A DNA stretch of 35,660 nucleotides from JBEVJC01 sp040510375 (GCA_040510375.1 JBEVJC010000029.1:1-35660), one strand, 5' to 3'. Counted from the stretch's first letter, positions 1 to 8,416 are shown. The notes: generated by a model from the letters alone, not told the origin. Program-made: numbers and translations.

Positions 1-44
1 TCTATGTCTACAATTGCGTACATGGTTGTGTGGATACAGTGGGC

Positions 45-52
45 TAATTTCG
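45..52 (+). promoter_or_regulatory. Possible -7 promoter element before the rRNA methyltransferase
   Basis: TAATTTCG differs by one base from the Bacteroidota -7 consensus TAnnTTTG. A TTG at 26-28 is a weak -33 candidate at slightly short spacing. Transcription would start near base 58, which favours the ATG at 89 over the TTG at 68. Confidence 0.35.
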
Positions 53-88
53 TGAAAATTTCAACCATTGACGGAAGAAAAATTGCAA

Positions 89-1015
89 ATGTTCAGGAAC
101 AGGCTGGTAAAATTATTCAGGCATACCGGCAAACAGGCAAAGAAACAGGGAGTTACGTGTTATCGACTGTATGATCACGACCTGCCTGAATTCCCTTTCT
201 GTATTGAGTTTTATGGCGACCGCCTGTATGTGGCAGAATATAAACGCCGCCATAACCTGCTGGAGGAGGAACATGAAATATGGATCGAAAAAAGCCTGGA
301 AGTGATGATGGAAATCCTCTCCGTCAGCCGTGAAAATATTTTCCTGAAACTTCGCCAGCGTAAGGCAGGAAGGCTGGGCCAGTACCAGAAACTTGAAGCC
401 ATCCAGCATGAATTTACTGTTCAGGAAAACGGACTGAATTTTATTGTGAACCTCAGCGATTACCTCGATACCGGTCTTTTTCTCGATCATCGTATTACCC
501 GGCAACTGGTGCGTGATCAAAGTGCCGGCAAAAAACTGCTGAACCTGTTTGCCTATACCGGCTCCTTTTCTGTTTATGCGGCAGCAGGTGGAGCAAGTCA
601 TGTCACCACGGTTGATCTTTCCAAAACTTATCTGGCCTGGGCCGAAAGGAATATGAAGGCGAATGATTTTTACGACACCTCCACCCAGTCGTTCGTTCAT
701 GCCGATGTGAAACAATATCTCAAGGAAGTATCACCCGGTACTTACGATCTCATTGTGATGGATCCACCCACATTCAGCAATAGCAAACGAATGGAGAGTT
801 TCCTGGATATCCAGGCAGACCATGTGGAACTGATCAATGATTGCCTGGCCATACTGAAACCCGATGGAGTACTTTATTTCAGCACCAACCTGCGCGACTT
901 CACCATGGATGAACAAGCTATCAACGCAAGCTCGGTGAAAGATATCACGCGGGCTACCACGCCATTTGATTTTGAGGGTAAGTTGTTTCGCTGGTGTTAC
1001 CGGATAATCCGGTGA
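89..1015 (+). CDS. rlmK: RlmK-like 23S rRNA methyltransferase (class I SAM-dependent)
   Basis: The protein matches the C-terminal RlmK half of E. coli RlmL, which makes m7G in 23S rRNA helix 74. It has a short N-terminal part ending in CYRLYDHDLPEFPF, the SAM-binding motif NLFAYTGSFSVYAAAGGA, the acidic VDLS that holds the SAM ribose, and the catalytic-site motif DPPTFSNSKRM. At about 309 residues it is a stand-alone RlmK unit without the THUMP/RlmL half. Two starts are possible: ATG at 89, preceded by GGAAG, and an in-frame TTG at 68; an in-frame stop lies at 53-55, so the gene is complete. I prefer ATG. It converges on mdh, with a shared hairpin between them. The exact target base is inferred from the family. 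Confidence 0.88.
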   Translation: MFRNRLVKLFRHTGKQAKKQGVTCYRLYDHDLPEFPFCIEFYGDRLYVAEYKRRHNLLEEEHEIWIEKSLEVMMEILSVSRENIFLKLRQRKAGRLGQYQKLEAIQHEFTVQENGLNFIVNLSDYLDTGLFLDHRITRQLVRDQSAGKKLLNLFAYTGSFSVYAAAGGASHVTTVDLSKTYLAWAERNMKANDFYDTSTQSFVHADVKQYLKEVSPGTYDLIVMDPPTFSNSKRMESFLDIQADHVELINDCLAILKPDGVLYFSTNLRDFTMDEQAINASSVKDITRATTPFDFEGKLFRWCYRIIR

Positions 1016-1041
1016 TCAGGCTGCAATCAAATAGTAAATGC

Positions 1042-1067
1042 AAAAAAAAGGCTGGCCGAAGCCAGCC
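1042..1067 (-). terminator. Rho-independent terminator of mdh
   Basis: On the minus strand a perfect 7-bp stem (GCCAGCC pairing with GGCTGGC, here with a TTCG loop) is followed by eight T. It lies just past the mdh stop codon. The convergent methyltransferase gene may also end here, but the plus strand lacks a T run after the stem. Confidence 0.9.
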
Positions 1068-1086
1068 AAACTGATATAAATTTCAA

Positions 1087-2016
1087 TCAAAGGGTTTTCA
1101 GCACATCATTCATACTTCTTACCGCATCGGCGCTTTTGTTGAAGGCTGCCTGTTCGGTTTCATTCAATCCAAAATCGAGGATTTTTTCCCAGCCATTGCG
1201 GCCGATAATCACGGGCACACCCAAACAGATATCTTTCTGTCCGTATTCGCCATCCAGGCTGACGCAGCAGGTGAAAAGTTTCTTTTCATCACGGAGAATG
1301 CTTTCGACCAATGCAGCACCCGCAGCACCTGGTGCATACCAGGCAGAAGTGCCGATTAATTTGGTAAGTGTTGCACCACCCACCATTGTATCTGAAATAA
1401 CCTGTTGTTGTTTGGCCTCATCCAGGAATCTGGTCACCGGAACAGAATTCCAGGTAGCCAGACGGATCAACGGGATCATGGTGGTATCTCCGTGACCACC
1501 TACTACCACCGCATTGAGATCGGAAGGACTGCAACCCAGATGCTGGCTCAGCTGATATTTAAAACGTGCACTGTCCAGTGTACCACCCATACCGATGATC
1601 CGGTTTTTAGGCAGGCCTGTTGCAGTTAATGCCAGGTAGGTCATGGTGTCCATCGGATTGCTGATCACGATGATGATCGCGTCGGGAGAATATTTTAAAA
1701 TATTTTCTGCAACCGTTTTCACGATGCCTGCATTCACGCCAATCAGTTCTTCACGTGTCATACCCGGTTTGCGGGGAAGACCCGATGTGATTACCACCAC
1801 ATCACTGCCGGCGGTTTTGGAATAATCATTCGTGGAGCCGGTAATCTTGGTGTCAAATCCAAGCAGGGTGGCGGTCTGCATCATGTCCTGCGCCTTACCT
1901 TCTGCAATTCCTTCCTTGATGTCAAGTAATACCAGTTCCTGGGCCAGTTCTTTCCGGGCAATATTATCAGCACAGGTTGCTCCAACGGCACCCGCACCTA
2001 CAACAGTTACTTTCAT
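1087..2016 (-). CDS. mdh: Malate dehydrogenase
   Basis: This is the NAD-dependent malate dehydrogenase of the TCA cycle, of the LDH-like type. It begins with the Rossmann motif GAGAVGATCADNIA. The substrate loop GLPRKPGMTRE carries the Arg residues that select malate over lactate. ISNPMDTMTYLA and the catalytic His motif VVGGHGDTTMIPL follow, with an Arg in LDSARFKYQL. The length of 309 residues is normal for the family. The start is the ATG at 2016, directly after which the Rossmann strand MKVTVVGAG begins. It is a single-gene unit with its own -7 element upstream and a strong terminator downstream. A lactate dehydrogenase is the main alternative, made unlikely by the Arg in the specificity loop. 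Confidence 0.97.
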   Translation of the reverse strand: MKVTVVGAGAVGATCADNIARKELAQELVLLDIKEGIAEGKAQDMMQTATLLGFDTKITGSTNDYSKTAGSDVVVITSGLPRKPGMTREELIGVNAGIVKTVAENILKYSPDAIIIVISNPMDTMTYLALTATGLPKNRIIGMGGTLDSARFKYQLSQHLGCSPSDLNAVVVGGHGDTTMIPLIRLATWNSVPVTRFLDEAKQQQVISDTMVGGATLTKLIGTSAWYAPGAAGAALVESILRDEKKLFTCCVSLDGEYGQKDICLGVPVIIGRNGWEKILDFGLNETEQAAFNKSADAVRSMNDVLKTL

Positions 2017-2054
2017 GAAAAAGAAAATTTAGAGAATGAAAAATTATTTCGCGG

Positions 2055-2062
2055 CAAAGGTA
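2055..2062 (-). promoter_or_regulatory. -7 promoter element for mdh
   Basis: On the minus strand this reads TACCTTTG, a perfect match to the Bacteroidota -7 consensus TAnnTTTG. It lies about 40 bases before the mdh ATG. No good -33 TTTG is seen at the usual spacing. Confidence 0.6.
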
Positions 2063-2160
2063 TAAGAAAGTTTGTGTGAACGGGTGACCGGTCCGCCATT
2101 TATAAAACAGCGCTGACCGTATTACCAAAAGCGCCGGACCGTACTATCCGCCCCGTTCCG

Positions 2161-2658
2161 TTATTTCCTGAAATATGCGGCCATGTCACTGGCGTTCATT
2201 GCCTGTGCGGAAAAACCGATCAGTTTCCTGTTCTTCCCGTAAAATGCAAGGAAGGGCAGGTACCGGACCTGGTAATAGGATGGCAGCATAAAACGGTGAT
2301 CGCGGCCCATCACGATATTGGGGAAACGGCTGAGCTGGTAATCGGTATAGAATTTTTTCATTTCATCAAAGGGCAGGGGTGTGGCCATGATGATATCGAT
2401 ATCCTTGAACAGCCCGATATTGTTTATTATATCTTCAGTTGCTTTTTTGCAGTGCTCACATTCAGGACTGAACAATATCAGCATAAATGGTCGTTCTTCA
2501 TTCAGTCCCTCGGAGGTCATCACGGTGTTACTGTCCACCAGCAGGAGATCCAGGGGAATATTGTTCGGGAACTTTTGAAAAGGGGCACTGATAGTATCAA
2601 CCTGTGCACCGGCTATACAGGTAATGGAGAGGAGCAGGGCGGTAAGGAATTTTCTCAT
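2161..2658 (-). CDS. Secreted thioredoxin-like (TlpA/redoxin family) protein
   Basis: The first 19 residues (MRKFLTALLLSITCIAGAQ) form a classic Sec signal peptide, so the protein acts outside the cytoplasm. The mature part has a thioredoxin-type active site in LFSPECEHCKKA, with Cys at about 67 and 70, and a cis-Pro-like segment YLPFLAFYGK near the C-terminus. At 165 residues it fits the TlpA/redoxin family of periplasmic thiol-disulfide proteins. The ATG at 2658 was chosen because the signal peptide starts there; the frame stays open upstream but that part has no protein-like character. It diverges from efp. Its substrate is unknown. It could be a reductase or just a thioredoxin-fold scaffold, but the CxxC is intact. 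Confidence 0.85.
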   Translation of the reverse strand: MRKFLTALLLSITCIAGAQVDTISAPFQKFPNNIPLDLLLVDSNTVMTSEGLNEERPFMLILFSPECEHCKKATEDIINNIGLFKDIDIIMATPLPFDEMKKFYTDYQLSRFPNIVMGRDHRFMLPSYYQVRYLPFLAFYGKNRKLIGFSAQAMNASDMAAYFRK

Positions 2659-2745
2659 GCTGCAAAGTGAATGATAATTACCCGGAATTAAAAATCCGCA
2701 AACATGTCCATGAGGGGAGTACCGCCCGGATGCCGGCAGATTTCC

Positions 2746-2776
2746 TTTGCCGTGAGGGGAATCAGCCCTATCTTCG
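2746..2776 (+). promoter_or_regulatory. Promoter of efp (TTTG - 19 bp - TATCTTCG)
   Basis: TTTG at 2746-2749 and TATCTTCG at 2769-2776 match the Bacteroidota -33/-7 pair with an ideal 19-bp spacing and one mismatch in the -7. The predicted leader before the efp ATG is about 45 bases. Confidence 0.65.
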
Positions 2777-2826
2777 CTTCCCAATTATTTATAAACATCC
2801 GCCCCGGCGGATCAAAGCTTTTATTC

Positions 2827-3393
2827 ATGGCAAATACAGCAGACATCAGTCGCGGCATGATCATCAAACTGGATGGCAGTTTGTATTCGGTTGTCGAATT
2901 CGGTGAAAATAAAACAGCCCGCGCGGCGGCGAAAGTCTGGGCAAAACTCAAGGGAGTTGATAATAACCGTTCCATCGAAAAGACCTGGAACTCCGGCGAT
3001 AATATCTATCCGGTAAGGGTGGAAAAACGCCCCTACCAGTTTCTTTATAAAGACGATACAGGGTATAATTTCATGGACACCGAAACATTTGAACAGATCG
3101 CCCTCCAGGAAACCCTGGTGGATGCGCCCCAGTTCCTGAAAGATGGCCAGGAAGTATCAGTTGCCATCAATACAGAAACCGAACTGCCGATGAGCGTAGA
3201 GCTGCCAGATAAAATCGTTCTGCTTGTTACCTATACAGAACCCGGATTAAAAGGCGATACGGCCACCCGTACCCTCAAACCTGCAACGGTTGAGACCGGT
3301 GCTACTGTGGGTGTGCCATTATTTGTAAACGAAGGAGAACTGATCCGTGTAAACACCAAGACCGGTGAATACGTTGAGCGGGTAAAAGAATAA
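2827..3393 (+). CDS. efp: Elongation factor P
   Basis: EF-P relieves ribosomes stalled at polyproline. The 188 residues contain the three expected domains; the C-terminal parts are typical (VTYTEPGLKGDTATRTLKPA and PLFVNEGELIRVNTKTGEYVERV). The start is the ATG at 2827, where the conserved N-terminus MANTADISRGMIIKLDG begins; the frame is open further upstream but not conserved in character. The unusual part is the loop that enters the peptidyl-transferase centre: it reads GENKTARAAAKVW, with Arg at residue 32 and no KPGKG, so the Lys modified by EpmA or by 5-aminopentanol chemistry is absent. The loop aligns better with the Arg32 type (NKSGRNAAVVK as I recall it from Pseudomonas). It precedes accB-accC, a common neighbourhood in this phylum. 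Confidence 0.95.
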   Translation: MANTADISRGMIIKLDGSLYSVVEFGENKTARAAAKVWAKLKGVDNNRSIEKTWNSGDNIYPVRVEKRPYQFLYKDDTGYNFMDTETFEQIALQETLVDAPQFLKDGQEVSVAINTETELPMSVELPDKIVLLVTYTEPGLKGDTATRTLKPATVETGATVGVPLFVNEGELIRVNTKTGEYVERVKE

Positions 3394-3407
3394 TATTCCA
3401 AAACGCC

Positions 3408-3444
3408 AAAAATGGCCCGAAATCGTGGATTTTGGGCCATTTTT
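3408..3444 (+). terminator. Rho-independent terminator of efp
   Basis: A perfect 11-bp outer stem (3408-3418 with 3434-3444) starts with five A and ends with five T; the inner AAATC/GATTT extends it. It lies 15 bases after the efp stop and separates efp from accB. Confidence 0.88.
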
Positions 3445-3488
3445 CATTGTTTTTAAGAGATTTTCAGGTCATAATGCCGAAAATTTAC

Positions 3489-3520
3489 TTGATTTACTGT
3501 GACTGATTTCCCTAACTTAG
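3489..3520 (+). promoter_or_regulatory. Possible promoter of accB-accC
   Basis: TTG at 3489-3491 and TAACTTAG at 3513-3520 resemble a -33/-7 pair at 21-bp spacing, with one mismatch in the -7. A separate promoter is expected because a strong terminator follows efp. Confidence 0.45.
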
Positions 3521-3573
3521 CCTTCCCTTTGGGAGAGTTTTATTTTAAACAAATACCTGTTAAATTGAAAAAC

Positions 3574-4047
3574 ATGGACTTTAAACAGATCCAGGAGTTG
3601 ATCAAAATGGTCAACAAATCCAATATCGGAGAAGTAAGTATCGAGCAAAAAGACTTCAAGGTAACCATAAAACAAAAGGAAGAGCATATTACACAGCTGA
3701 TGCAGGCAGCAGCGCCTGCCCCCGCTTACCAGGCACAGGCACCAGCCGGAGTTGCTGTTTCCGGTGGCACAACCCCCGAAAAGCCAAAGTCCGAAACACC
3801 CGCAGGAAACCTGATCACTATCAAGAGTCCGATGATCGGAACCTTCTACCGCAAATCGTCTCCCGACAAGCCAAACTTCGCTGAAGTGGGTGATGAAGTA
3901 ACCGTAGGAAAAGTAGTGTGTATCATCGAAGCCATGAAATTATTCAACGAGATCGAAAGTGAGGTCAATGGCCGTATTGTTAAAGTACTGGTGGACGATG
4001 CGTCACCGGTTGAATATGACCAACCACTGTTCCTGGTAGAACCTTAA
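3574..4047 (+). CDS. accB: Biotin carboxyl carrier protein of acetyl-CoA carboxylase
   Basis: AccB carries the biotin that is carboxylated by AccC in the first step of fatty acid synthesis. The N-terminal helix region (MDFKQIQELIKMVNKSN) is followed by an Ala/Pro-rich flexible linker (about residues 45-78) and the biotinyl domain with EAMKLFNEI, where Lys 122 takes the biotin. The length of 157 residues is normal. The start at 3574 was chosen because the conserved N-terminus begins there; an in-frame GTG at 3499 would add 25 residues overlapping the promoter region. It lies 32 bases before accC, so the two are surely cotranscribed. Confidence 0.95.
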   Translation: MDFKQIQELIKMVNKSNIGEVSIEQKDFKVTIKQKEEHITQLMQAAAPAPAYQAQAPAGVAVSGGTTPEKPKSETPAGNLITIKSPMIGTFYRKSSPDKPNFAEVGDEVTVGKVVCIIEAMKLFNEIESEVNGRIVKVLVDDASPVEYDQPLFLVEP

Positions 4048-4079
4048 ACGAGCCTCGATCATTTAATCAAACCTGATTC

Positions 4080-5417
4080 ATGTTTAAAAAAATATTGATT
4101 GCCAACCGTGGTGAGATCGCCCTCCGGGTCATCCGCACCTGTCGGGAAATGGGGATCAAAACGGTAGCCGTTTATTCTACGGCTGACCGCGATAGCCTTC
4201 ATGTTAAGTTCGCAGACGAAGCTGTCTGCATCGGAAAACCGCAAAGCAGCGACTCGTATCTCAATATCCCGCATATCATGGCCGCAGTGGAAATCACCAA
4301 CGCCGATGCCATCCATCCGGGTTACGGATTCCTTGCAGAAAATGCCCGTTTTGCCTCCATCTGTAACGACCATGGTATCAAGTTCATTGGACCCACTGCC
4401 GAAATGATCAATGGCATGGGCGATAAGATCACTGCCAAGGAAACCATGATCCGTGCAGGAGTGCCGGTGGTACCGGGCGGACAGGGATTGCTCCAGTCGG
4501 TGGAAGAAGCAAAGGGTCTTGCAAAAGATATGGGTTACCCTGTTATCCTTAAAGCCACCGCCGGTGGTGGTGGAAAGGGAATGCGTATCGTTTGGGAAGA
4601 TTCCGAAATGGAAAAAGCTTATAACACCGCAAAAACCGAAGCTGCCGCCTCGTTCAAGAACGACGGGATCTACATGGAAAAATTTGTAGAAGAACCCAGG
4701 CATATAGAAATCCAGATCGCGGGCGACCAGTACGGTAATGTTTGCCACCTGAGTGAACGCGATTGCTCCATCCAGCGCCGCCACCAGAAACTGGTAGAAG
4801 AATCTCCTTCGCCGTTTATGACCGACGAGTTACGTCAGCGCATGGGTGATGCTGCGAAGAAAGCCGCCGCTGCCATTAATTATGAAAGCGTTGGTACGGT
4901 TGAGTTCCTGGTGGATAAACACCGGAATTTTTATTTCATGGAAATGAATACCCGGATCCAGGTGGAACATTGCGTAACCGAAGAGGTGATCAATTTTGAC
5001 CTTATAAAAGAACAGATCAAAATCGCCATGGGAGAAAAAATCTCCGGCGAAGATTATATCCCGCAGATGCATTCCATAGAATGCCGGATCAATGCAGAAG
5101 ATCCGTATAATGATTTCCGGCCTTCACCTGGGCGTATCACCACGTTCCACCAACCGGGTGGCCATGGTGTGCGTGTGGACAGTCACGTGTATGCAGGATA
5201 TGTAATTCCTCCCTATTATGATTCCATGATCGGCAAACTCATTACTGTTGCACGTACCCGCAACGAAGCTATTGGTACCATGTACCGTGCATTGAGCGAG
5301 TATGTGATCGAAGGTGTAAAAACAACCATTCCGTTCCACCTGCAACTGATGCAGGATGAACGTTTCCGCATTGGCGACTTCAATACCAAATTCATTGAAG
5401 GATTTAAACTGAGATAA
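4080..5417 (+). CDS. accC: Biotin carboxylase of acetyl-CoA carboxylase
   Basis: AccC carboxylates the biotin on AccB using ATP and bicarbonate. The 445 residues match the family length. The protein starts with the typical MFKKILIANRGEIALRVIRTC, has the ATP-grasp glycine loop KATAGGGGKGMRIV at about 160-175, and the catalytic signature EMNTRIQVEHCVTEEV at about 287-302. The carboxyltransferase subunits AccA and AccD are not in this window, as is usual. It is the last gene of the accB-accC unit, with a terminator about 80 bases downstream. A pyruvate or propionyl-CoA carboxylase subunit is possible by sequence alone, but the accB neighbour settles it. Confidence 0.97.
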   Translation: MFKKILIANRGEIALRVIRTCREMGIKTVAVYSTADRDSLHVKFADEAVCIGKPQSSDSYLNIPHIMAAVEITNADAIHPGYGFLAENARFASICNDHGIKFIGPTAEMINGMGDKITAKETMIRAGVPVVPGGQGLLQSVEEAKGLAKDMGYPVILKATAGGGGKGMRIVWEDSEMEKAYNTAKTEAAASFKNDGIYMEKFVEEPRHIEIQIAGDQYGNVCHLSERDCSIQRRHQKLVEESPSPFMTDELRQRMGDAAKKAAAAINYESVGTVEFLVDKHRNFYFMEMNTRIQVEHCVTEEVINFDLIKEQIKIAMGEKISGEDYIPQMHSIECRINAEDPYNDFRPSPGRITTFHQPGGHGVRVDSHVYAGYVIPPYYDSMIGKLITVARTRNEAIGTMYRALSEYVIEGVKTTIPFHLQLMQDERFRIGDFNTKFIEGFKLR

Positions 5418-5498
5418 TGAGTGGAAGGGAATCAGTGGCAGGATCAGCATACTGATTTAAAAAGGAAGACAGACGATCCGTTTCAATTAAAAAATACA

Positions 5499-5532
5499 CC
5501 TCCGGCCGCGAAAATTGCAGCCGGAGGTTTTT
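5499..5532 (+). terminator. Rho-independent terminator of accB-accC
   Basis: An 8-bp stem CCTCCGGC/GCCGGAGG encloses a 13-base loop and is followed by six T. It lies between accC and the next plus-strand gene. Confidence 0.88.
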
Positions 5533-5548
5533 TATTTAAAACAAGGTT

Positions 5549-5971
5549 ATGAAAATATTACAGCACACGGTGCAGCTGAGCGCCAGGAAAAGAGGGTTCC
5601 ATCTGGTGACACAGGAAGTACTGGAAGCAATGCCCGGCCTGCGTGATTTCCAGAAGGGAGTCTGCCAGGTATTCATCCGGCATACTTCCGCTTCGCTTAC
5701 CATTAACGAAAATGCGGACCCCACGGTAAGGGCCGATTTCGAAACGTATTTCGATAAACTGGCACCCGAAAACGATCCGGACTATACACATACCGACGAA
5801 GGTCCCGACGATATGCCGGCACACCTGAAAGCTGCGCTGCTCGGCTCTTCCGTAATGATACCAGTTACAAACGGGCGACTGGCACTAGGCACCTGGCAGG
5901 GAATCTATCTCTGCGAACACCGCGATTATGGCGGTGAACGGAGCCTTGTGGTTACGGTTTGGGGGGAGTAA
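5549..5971 (+). CDS. yjbQ: YjbQ/UPF0047 family protein (secondary thiamine-phosphate synthase type)
   Basis: The 140 residues carry the whole UPF0047/YjbQ signature: FIRHTSASLTINENADPTVR, then HTDEGPDDMPAHLKAAL and GRLALGTWQGIYLCEHR at the C-terminus. E. coli YjbQ has weak thiamine-phosphate synthase activity and these small trimeric proteins hold a metal or phosphate in a conserved His-rich site, but the physiological role is not settled. No thiamine genes are near. The start at 5549 is the first ATG after the accC terminator, 17 bases from its T run, and gives the normal family length. Confidence 0.9.
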   Translation: MKILQHTVQLSARKRGFHLVTQEVLEAMPGLRDFQKGVCQVFIRHTSASLTINENADPTVRADFETYFDKLAPENDPDYTHTDEGPDDMPAHLKAALLGSSVMIPVTNGRLALGTWQGIYLCEHRDYGGERSLVVTVWGE

Positions 5972-5988
5972 ATCACCAGGACAGGGAG

Positions 5989-6025
5989 TTACCCCGGAAC
6001 AATCGTTGTCATTGTTCCGGGGTAA
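5989..6025. terminator. Strong hairpin between yjbQ and the type III glutamine synthetase
   Basis: A perfect 15-bp stem (5989-6003 with 6011-6025) with a 7-base loop lies between two convergent genes. Neither strand has a long T run right after it, so it may end transcription from both sides less efficiently or protect the 3' ends of the messages. Confidence 0.6.
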
Positions 6026-6057
6026 ACCATCTGTATTATTCCGGAGTACTCATTGTA

Positions 6058-8247
6058 TTAACGAAGGAACAATAACTCCCTGTATTTTGGAAGATACCAT
6101 TCCTTATCATCCACCATCAGTTCAAGTTTATCCACGTGATAACGCAGGTCGTCGAAGAAGCGGTCCTTGATCTGCGACTGATAAGCGATGGCCTTTGTCC
6201 GCGTATCATCAATTGCATTGCAGATCTTACGTTCTTCGATCATTTTTTCTACCAGTTCACTTGCCTTATTGATATGTTCGGAGATCTTATTAACAATACG
6301 CCGCTGGTTGGTCCAGGCTGATTCATCAAGTCCCATATCCTGCAGTCCCTTTATATTCTGGATCAGCTGGTTCAGGTAACGGATGGCTGGCGGAAGGATA
6401 TAACCCGTTGCGAGTTCGCCCATCATCCGGCTTTCAATCTGTACCTTCTTGATATATTTCTCCAGCTCGATCTCATGCCTTGCTTCCAGCTCCGAATGCG
6501 AATAAATTCCATTGTCCTCAAAAAGCTGCTTGGCTTTATCAGTGATCATGGCATCCAGTGCAAGGGGAGTGGTCTTCACGTTGGGCAACCCACGTTTCTC
6601 TGCTTCCTTTTCCCAAGCTGCACTGTAACCATCACCTTCAAACAATACTTTCTCACTGCTCACTATATATTCACGGATCACATGCATCAGGGCGATCTCT
6701 TTTTTCTCGCCCTTCTCCATCAACGCATCCACTTCACGTTTGAAGTTGCGGAGCGTATCGGCCATAATGGTATTGAGAATGGTCATCGGATTTGCACAGT
6801 TGGCCGATGAACCCACGGCGCGGAATTCAAATTTATTTCCGGTAAATGCAAACGGTGATGTGCGGTTGCGATCGGTATTATCCATCAGCAGTTCCGGAAT
6901 GCTTTTATGGATATCAATCTTCAGCATACTTTCATCCTGCTCGTCAAACTTGGATCCCACACGTTCCTTCACATCTTCCAGCACCTTACTCAGGTACTGG
7001 CCAATGAATACCGAAATTATTGCGGGTGGTGCTTCATTGGCTCCCAGCCGGTAATCGTTTGGTGCAGATGCAATGGAAGAACGCATCAGGTCGGCATGGT
7101 CATGCACCGCCTTGATGGTATTGACGAAGAACGTAAGGAACATGAGATTGGTCTTCGGTGTCTTGCCGGGTTGCAGCAGGTTAACACCGGTATCTGTTGC
7201 CATGCTCCAGTTATTATGTTTGCCACTTCCATTGATTCCGGCAAATGGTTTTTCGTGAAGCAATACACGGAGTTTATGCCGCGATGCCACACGGGCCATC
7301 ACATCCATCAGTAAGGTATTATGGTCCACCGCAAGATTGATCTCTTCAAAGATCGGCGCGCATTCGAATTGTGCCGGGGCTACTTCATTATGCCTGGTGC
7401 GAAGGGGGATGCCAAGGCGGTACGATTCTTCCTCGAATTCCCTCATGAACGTATACACACGTTCGGGTATTGAACCAAAGTAGTGGTCTTCCAGTTGCTG
7501 GTTCTTGGCAGAATTATGTCCGTATACTGTGCGACCACACATCAGCAGGTCGGGCCGGGCATTGAACAGTGCTTCATCCACTACAAAATATTCCTGTTCC
7601 CATCCAAGGGTGGCACTGACCTTTGATACATTCTTGTCGAAATAATTACAAACATCCACGGCCGCTTTATTCAATGCTTCCACGGCCTTCAGCAGGGGTG
7701 CTTTATAATCGAGCGATTCACCTGTATACGATACAAAAATGGTGGGTATACACAATGTTTTTCCCGAACCGATGTCCATCACAAAGGGTGGCGAGGATGG
7801 ATCCCAGGCCGTATACCCGCGCGCTTCAAAGGTTGCACGTAATCCGCCACTGGGAAAAGAAGATGCATCCGGTTCCTGCTGGATCAATGCATCTCCCTCA
7901 AACTCTTCTATGGGAGTGCCATCACTTTTTAATGTGAAAAATGAATCGTGTTTTTCTGCTGTGGTACCGGTCAGTGGCTGGAACCAGTGGGTATAATGGG
8001 TAACTCCCATTGACTCGGCCCAGGCCCGGATACCATTGGCGATCTGGTTTGCAACGGCACGCTGGATCTTCTGCCCCGCACGAATGGAAGAGGTCAGGCT
8101 TTTATAAGCTTCGTCACTCAGCACCTGGCGGGCCTTTTTCAGGTCAAAAACATTTTCGCCAAAGATCGCGGTGATCTTTGTAGTGCCCGCAATAGGTTCA
8201 ACCTGGTTTTTCCCCAGTTCTTTCAGTGCATTGAATCGTAAAGACAT
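6058..8247 (-). CDS. glnN: Glutamine synthetase type III
   Basis: GSIII makes glutamine from glutamate, ammonia and ATP as a large dodecamer; it is the usual glutamine synthetase of Bacteroidota and cyanobacteria. The 729 residues fit the family. Landmarks are WEQEYFVVDEALF with the catalytic Glu (about residue 218), the His/Gly loop FAGINGSGKHNNWSM and the GSIII signature NRTSPFAFTGNKFEFRAVG followed by SSANCANPMTIL. The C-terminal helical part EKMIEERKICNAIDDTRT is GSIII-specific. The ATG at 8247 follows a -7 element by about 85 bases. It lies directly downstream of a type II enzyme, but a terminator lies between them, so each has its own transcription unit. Confidence 0.97.
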   Translation of the reverse strand: MSLRFNALKELGKNQVEPIAGTTKITAIFGENVFDLKKARQVLSDEAYKSLTSSIRAGQKIQRAVANQIANGIRAWAESMGVTHYTHWFQPLTGTTAEKHDSFFTLKSDGTPIEEFEGDALIQQEPDASSFPSGGLRATFEARGYTAWDPSSPPFVMDIGSGKTLCIPTIFVSYTGESLDYKAPLLKAVEALNKAAVDVCNYFDKNVSKVSATLGWEQEYFVVDEALFNARPDLLMCGRTVYGHNSAKNQQLEDHYFGSIPERVYTFMREFEEESYRLGIPLRTRHNEVAPAQFECAPIFEEINLAVDHNTLLMDVMARVASRHKLRVLLHEKPFAGINGSGKHNNWSMATDTGVNLLQPGKTPKTNLMFLTFFVNTIKAVHDHADLMRSSIASAPNDYRLGANEAPPAIISVFIGQYLSKVLEDVKERVGSKFDEQDESMLKIDIHKSIPELLMDNTDRNRTSPFAFTGNKFEFRAVGSSANCANPMTILNTIMADTLRNFKREVDALMEKGEKKEIALMHVIREYIVSSEKVLFEGDGYSAAWEKEAEKRGLPNVKTTPLALDAMITDKAKQLFEDNGIYSHSELEARHEIELEKYIKKVQIESRMMGELATGYILPPAIRYLNQLIQNIKGLQDMGLDESAWTNQRRIVNKISEHINKASELVEKMIEERKICNAIDDTRTKAIAYQSQIKDRFFDDLRYHVDKLELMVDDKEWYLPKYRELLFLR

Positions 8248-8329
8248 TCGTTAGTTTTTATTAATGGTAATTCCGTCGTCGGCCATCCTGCCAGAATCAA
8301 CTTTCCGGAGGTAATGGCTGGGACGAGGA

Positions 8330-8337
8330 CAAAAGTA
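8330..8337 (-). promoter_or_regulatory. -7 promoter element for the type III glutamine synthetase
   Basis: The minus strand reads TACTTTTG, a perfect TAnnTTTG. An ATTG 16 bases further upstream could serve as a short-spaced -33. The element lies between the terminator of the type II gene and the start of the type III gene, which supports separate transcription. Confidence 0.55.
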
Positions 8338-8365
8338 ATCCAGATTCGAAACACAATCATCGGTA

Positions 8366-8397
8366 ATAAAAAAAACCCTCCGGTTAAAGGAGGGTTT
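8366..8397 (-). terminator. Rho-independent terminator of the type II glutamine synthetase
   Basis: On the minus strand a 9-bp stem (AAACCCTCC/GGAGGGTTT, 7-base loop) runs into a T run of eight. It lies 20 bases past the stop codon of the type II gene. Confidence 0.9.
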
Positions 8398-8416
8398 GGA
8401 TTTATTTTTTGCCGGT

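Noticed and set aside
1..52. Tail of an upstream gene at the left edge
   Set aside because: One frame is open from the edge but it runs on into the methyltransferase region out of frame and shows no recognisable protein.
113..715. 200-codon minus-strand frame opposite the methyltransferase
   Set aside because: It overlaps a clearly recognised gene throughout and shows no protein family features.
2030..2160. Terminator for the redoxin gene between 2088 and 2145
   Set aside because: A GGTCCG/CGGACC pairing exists, but the loop is about 45 bases and no T run follows.
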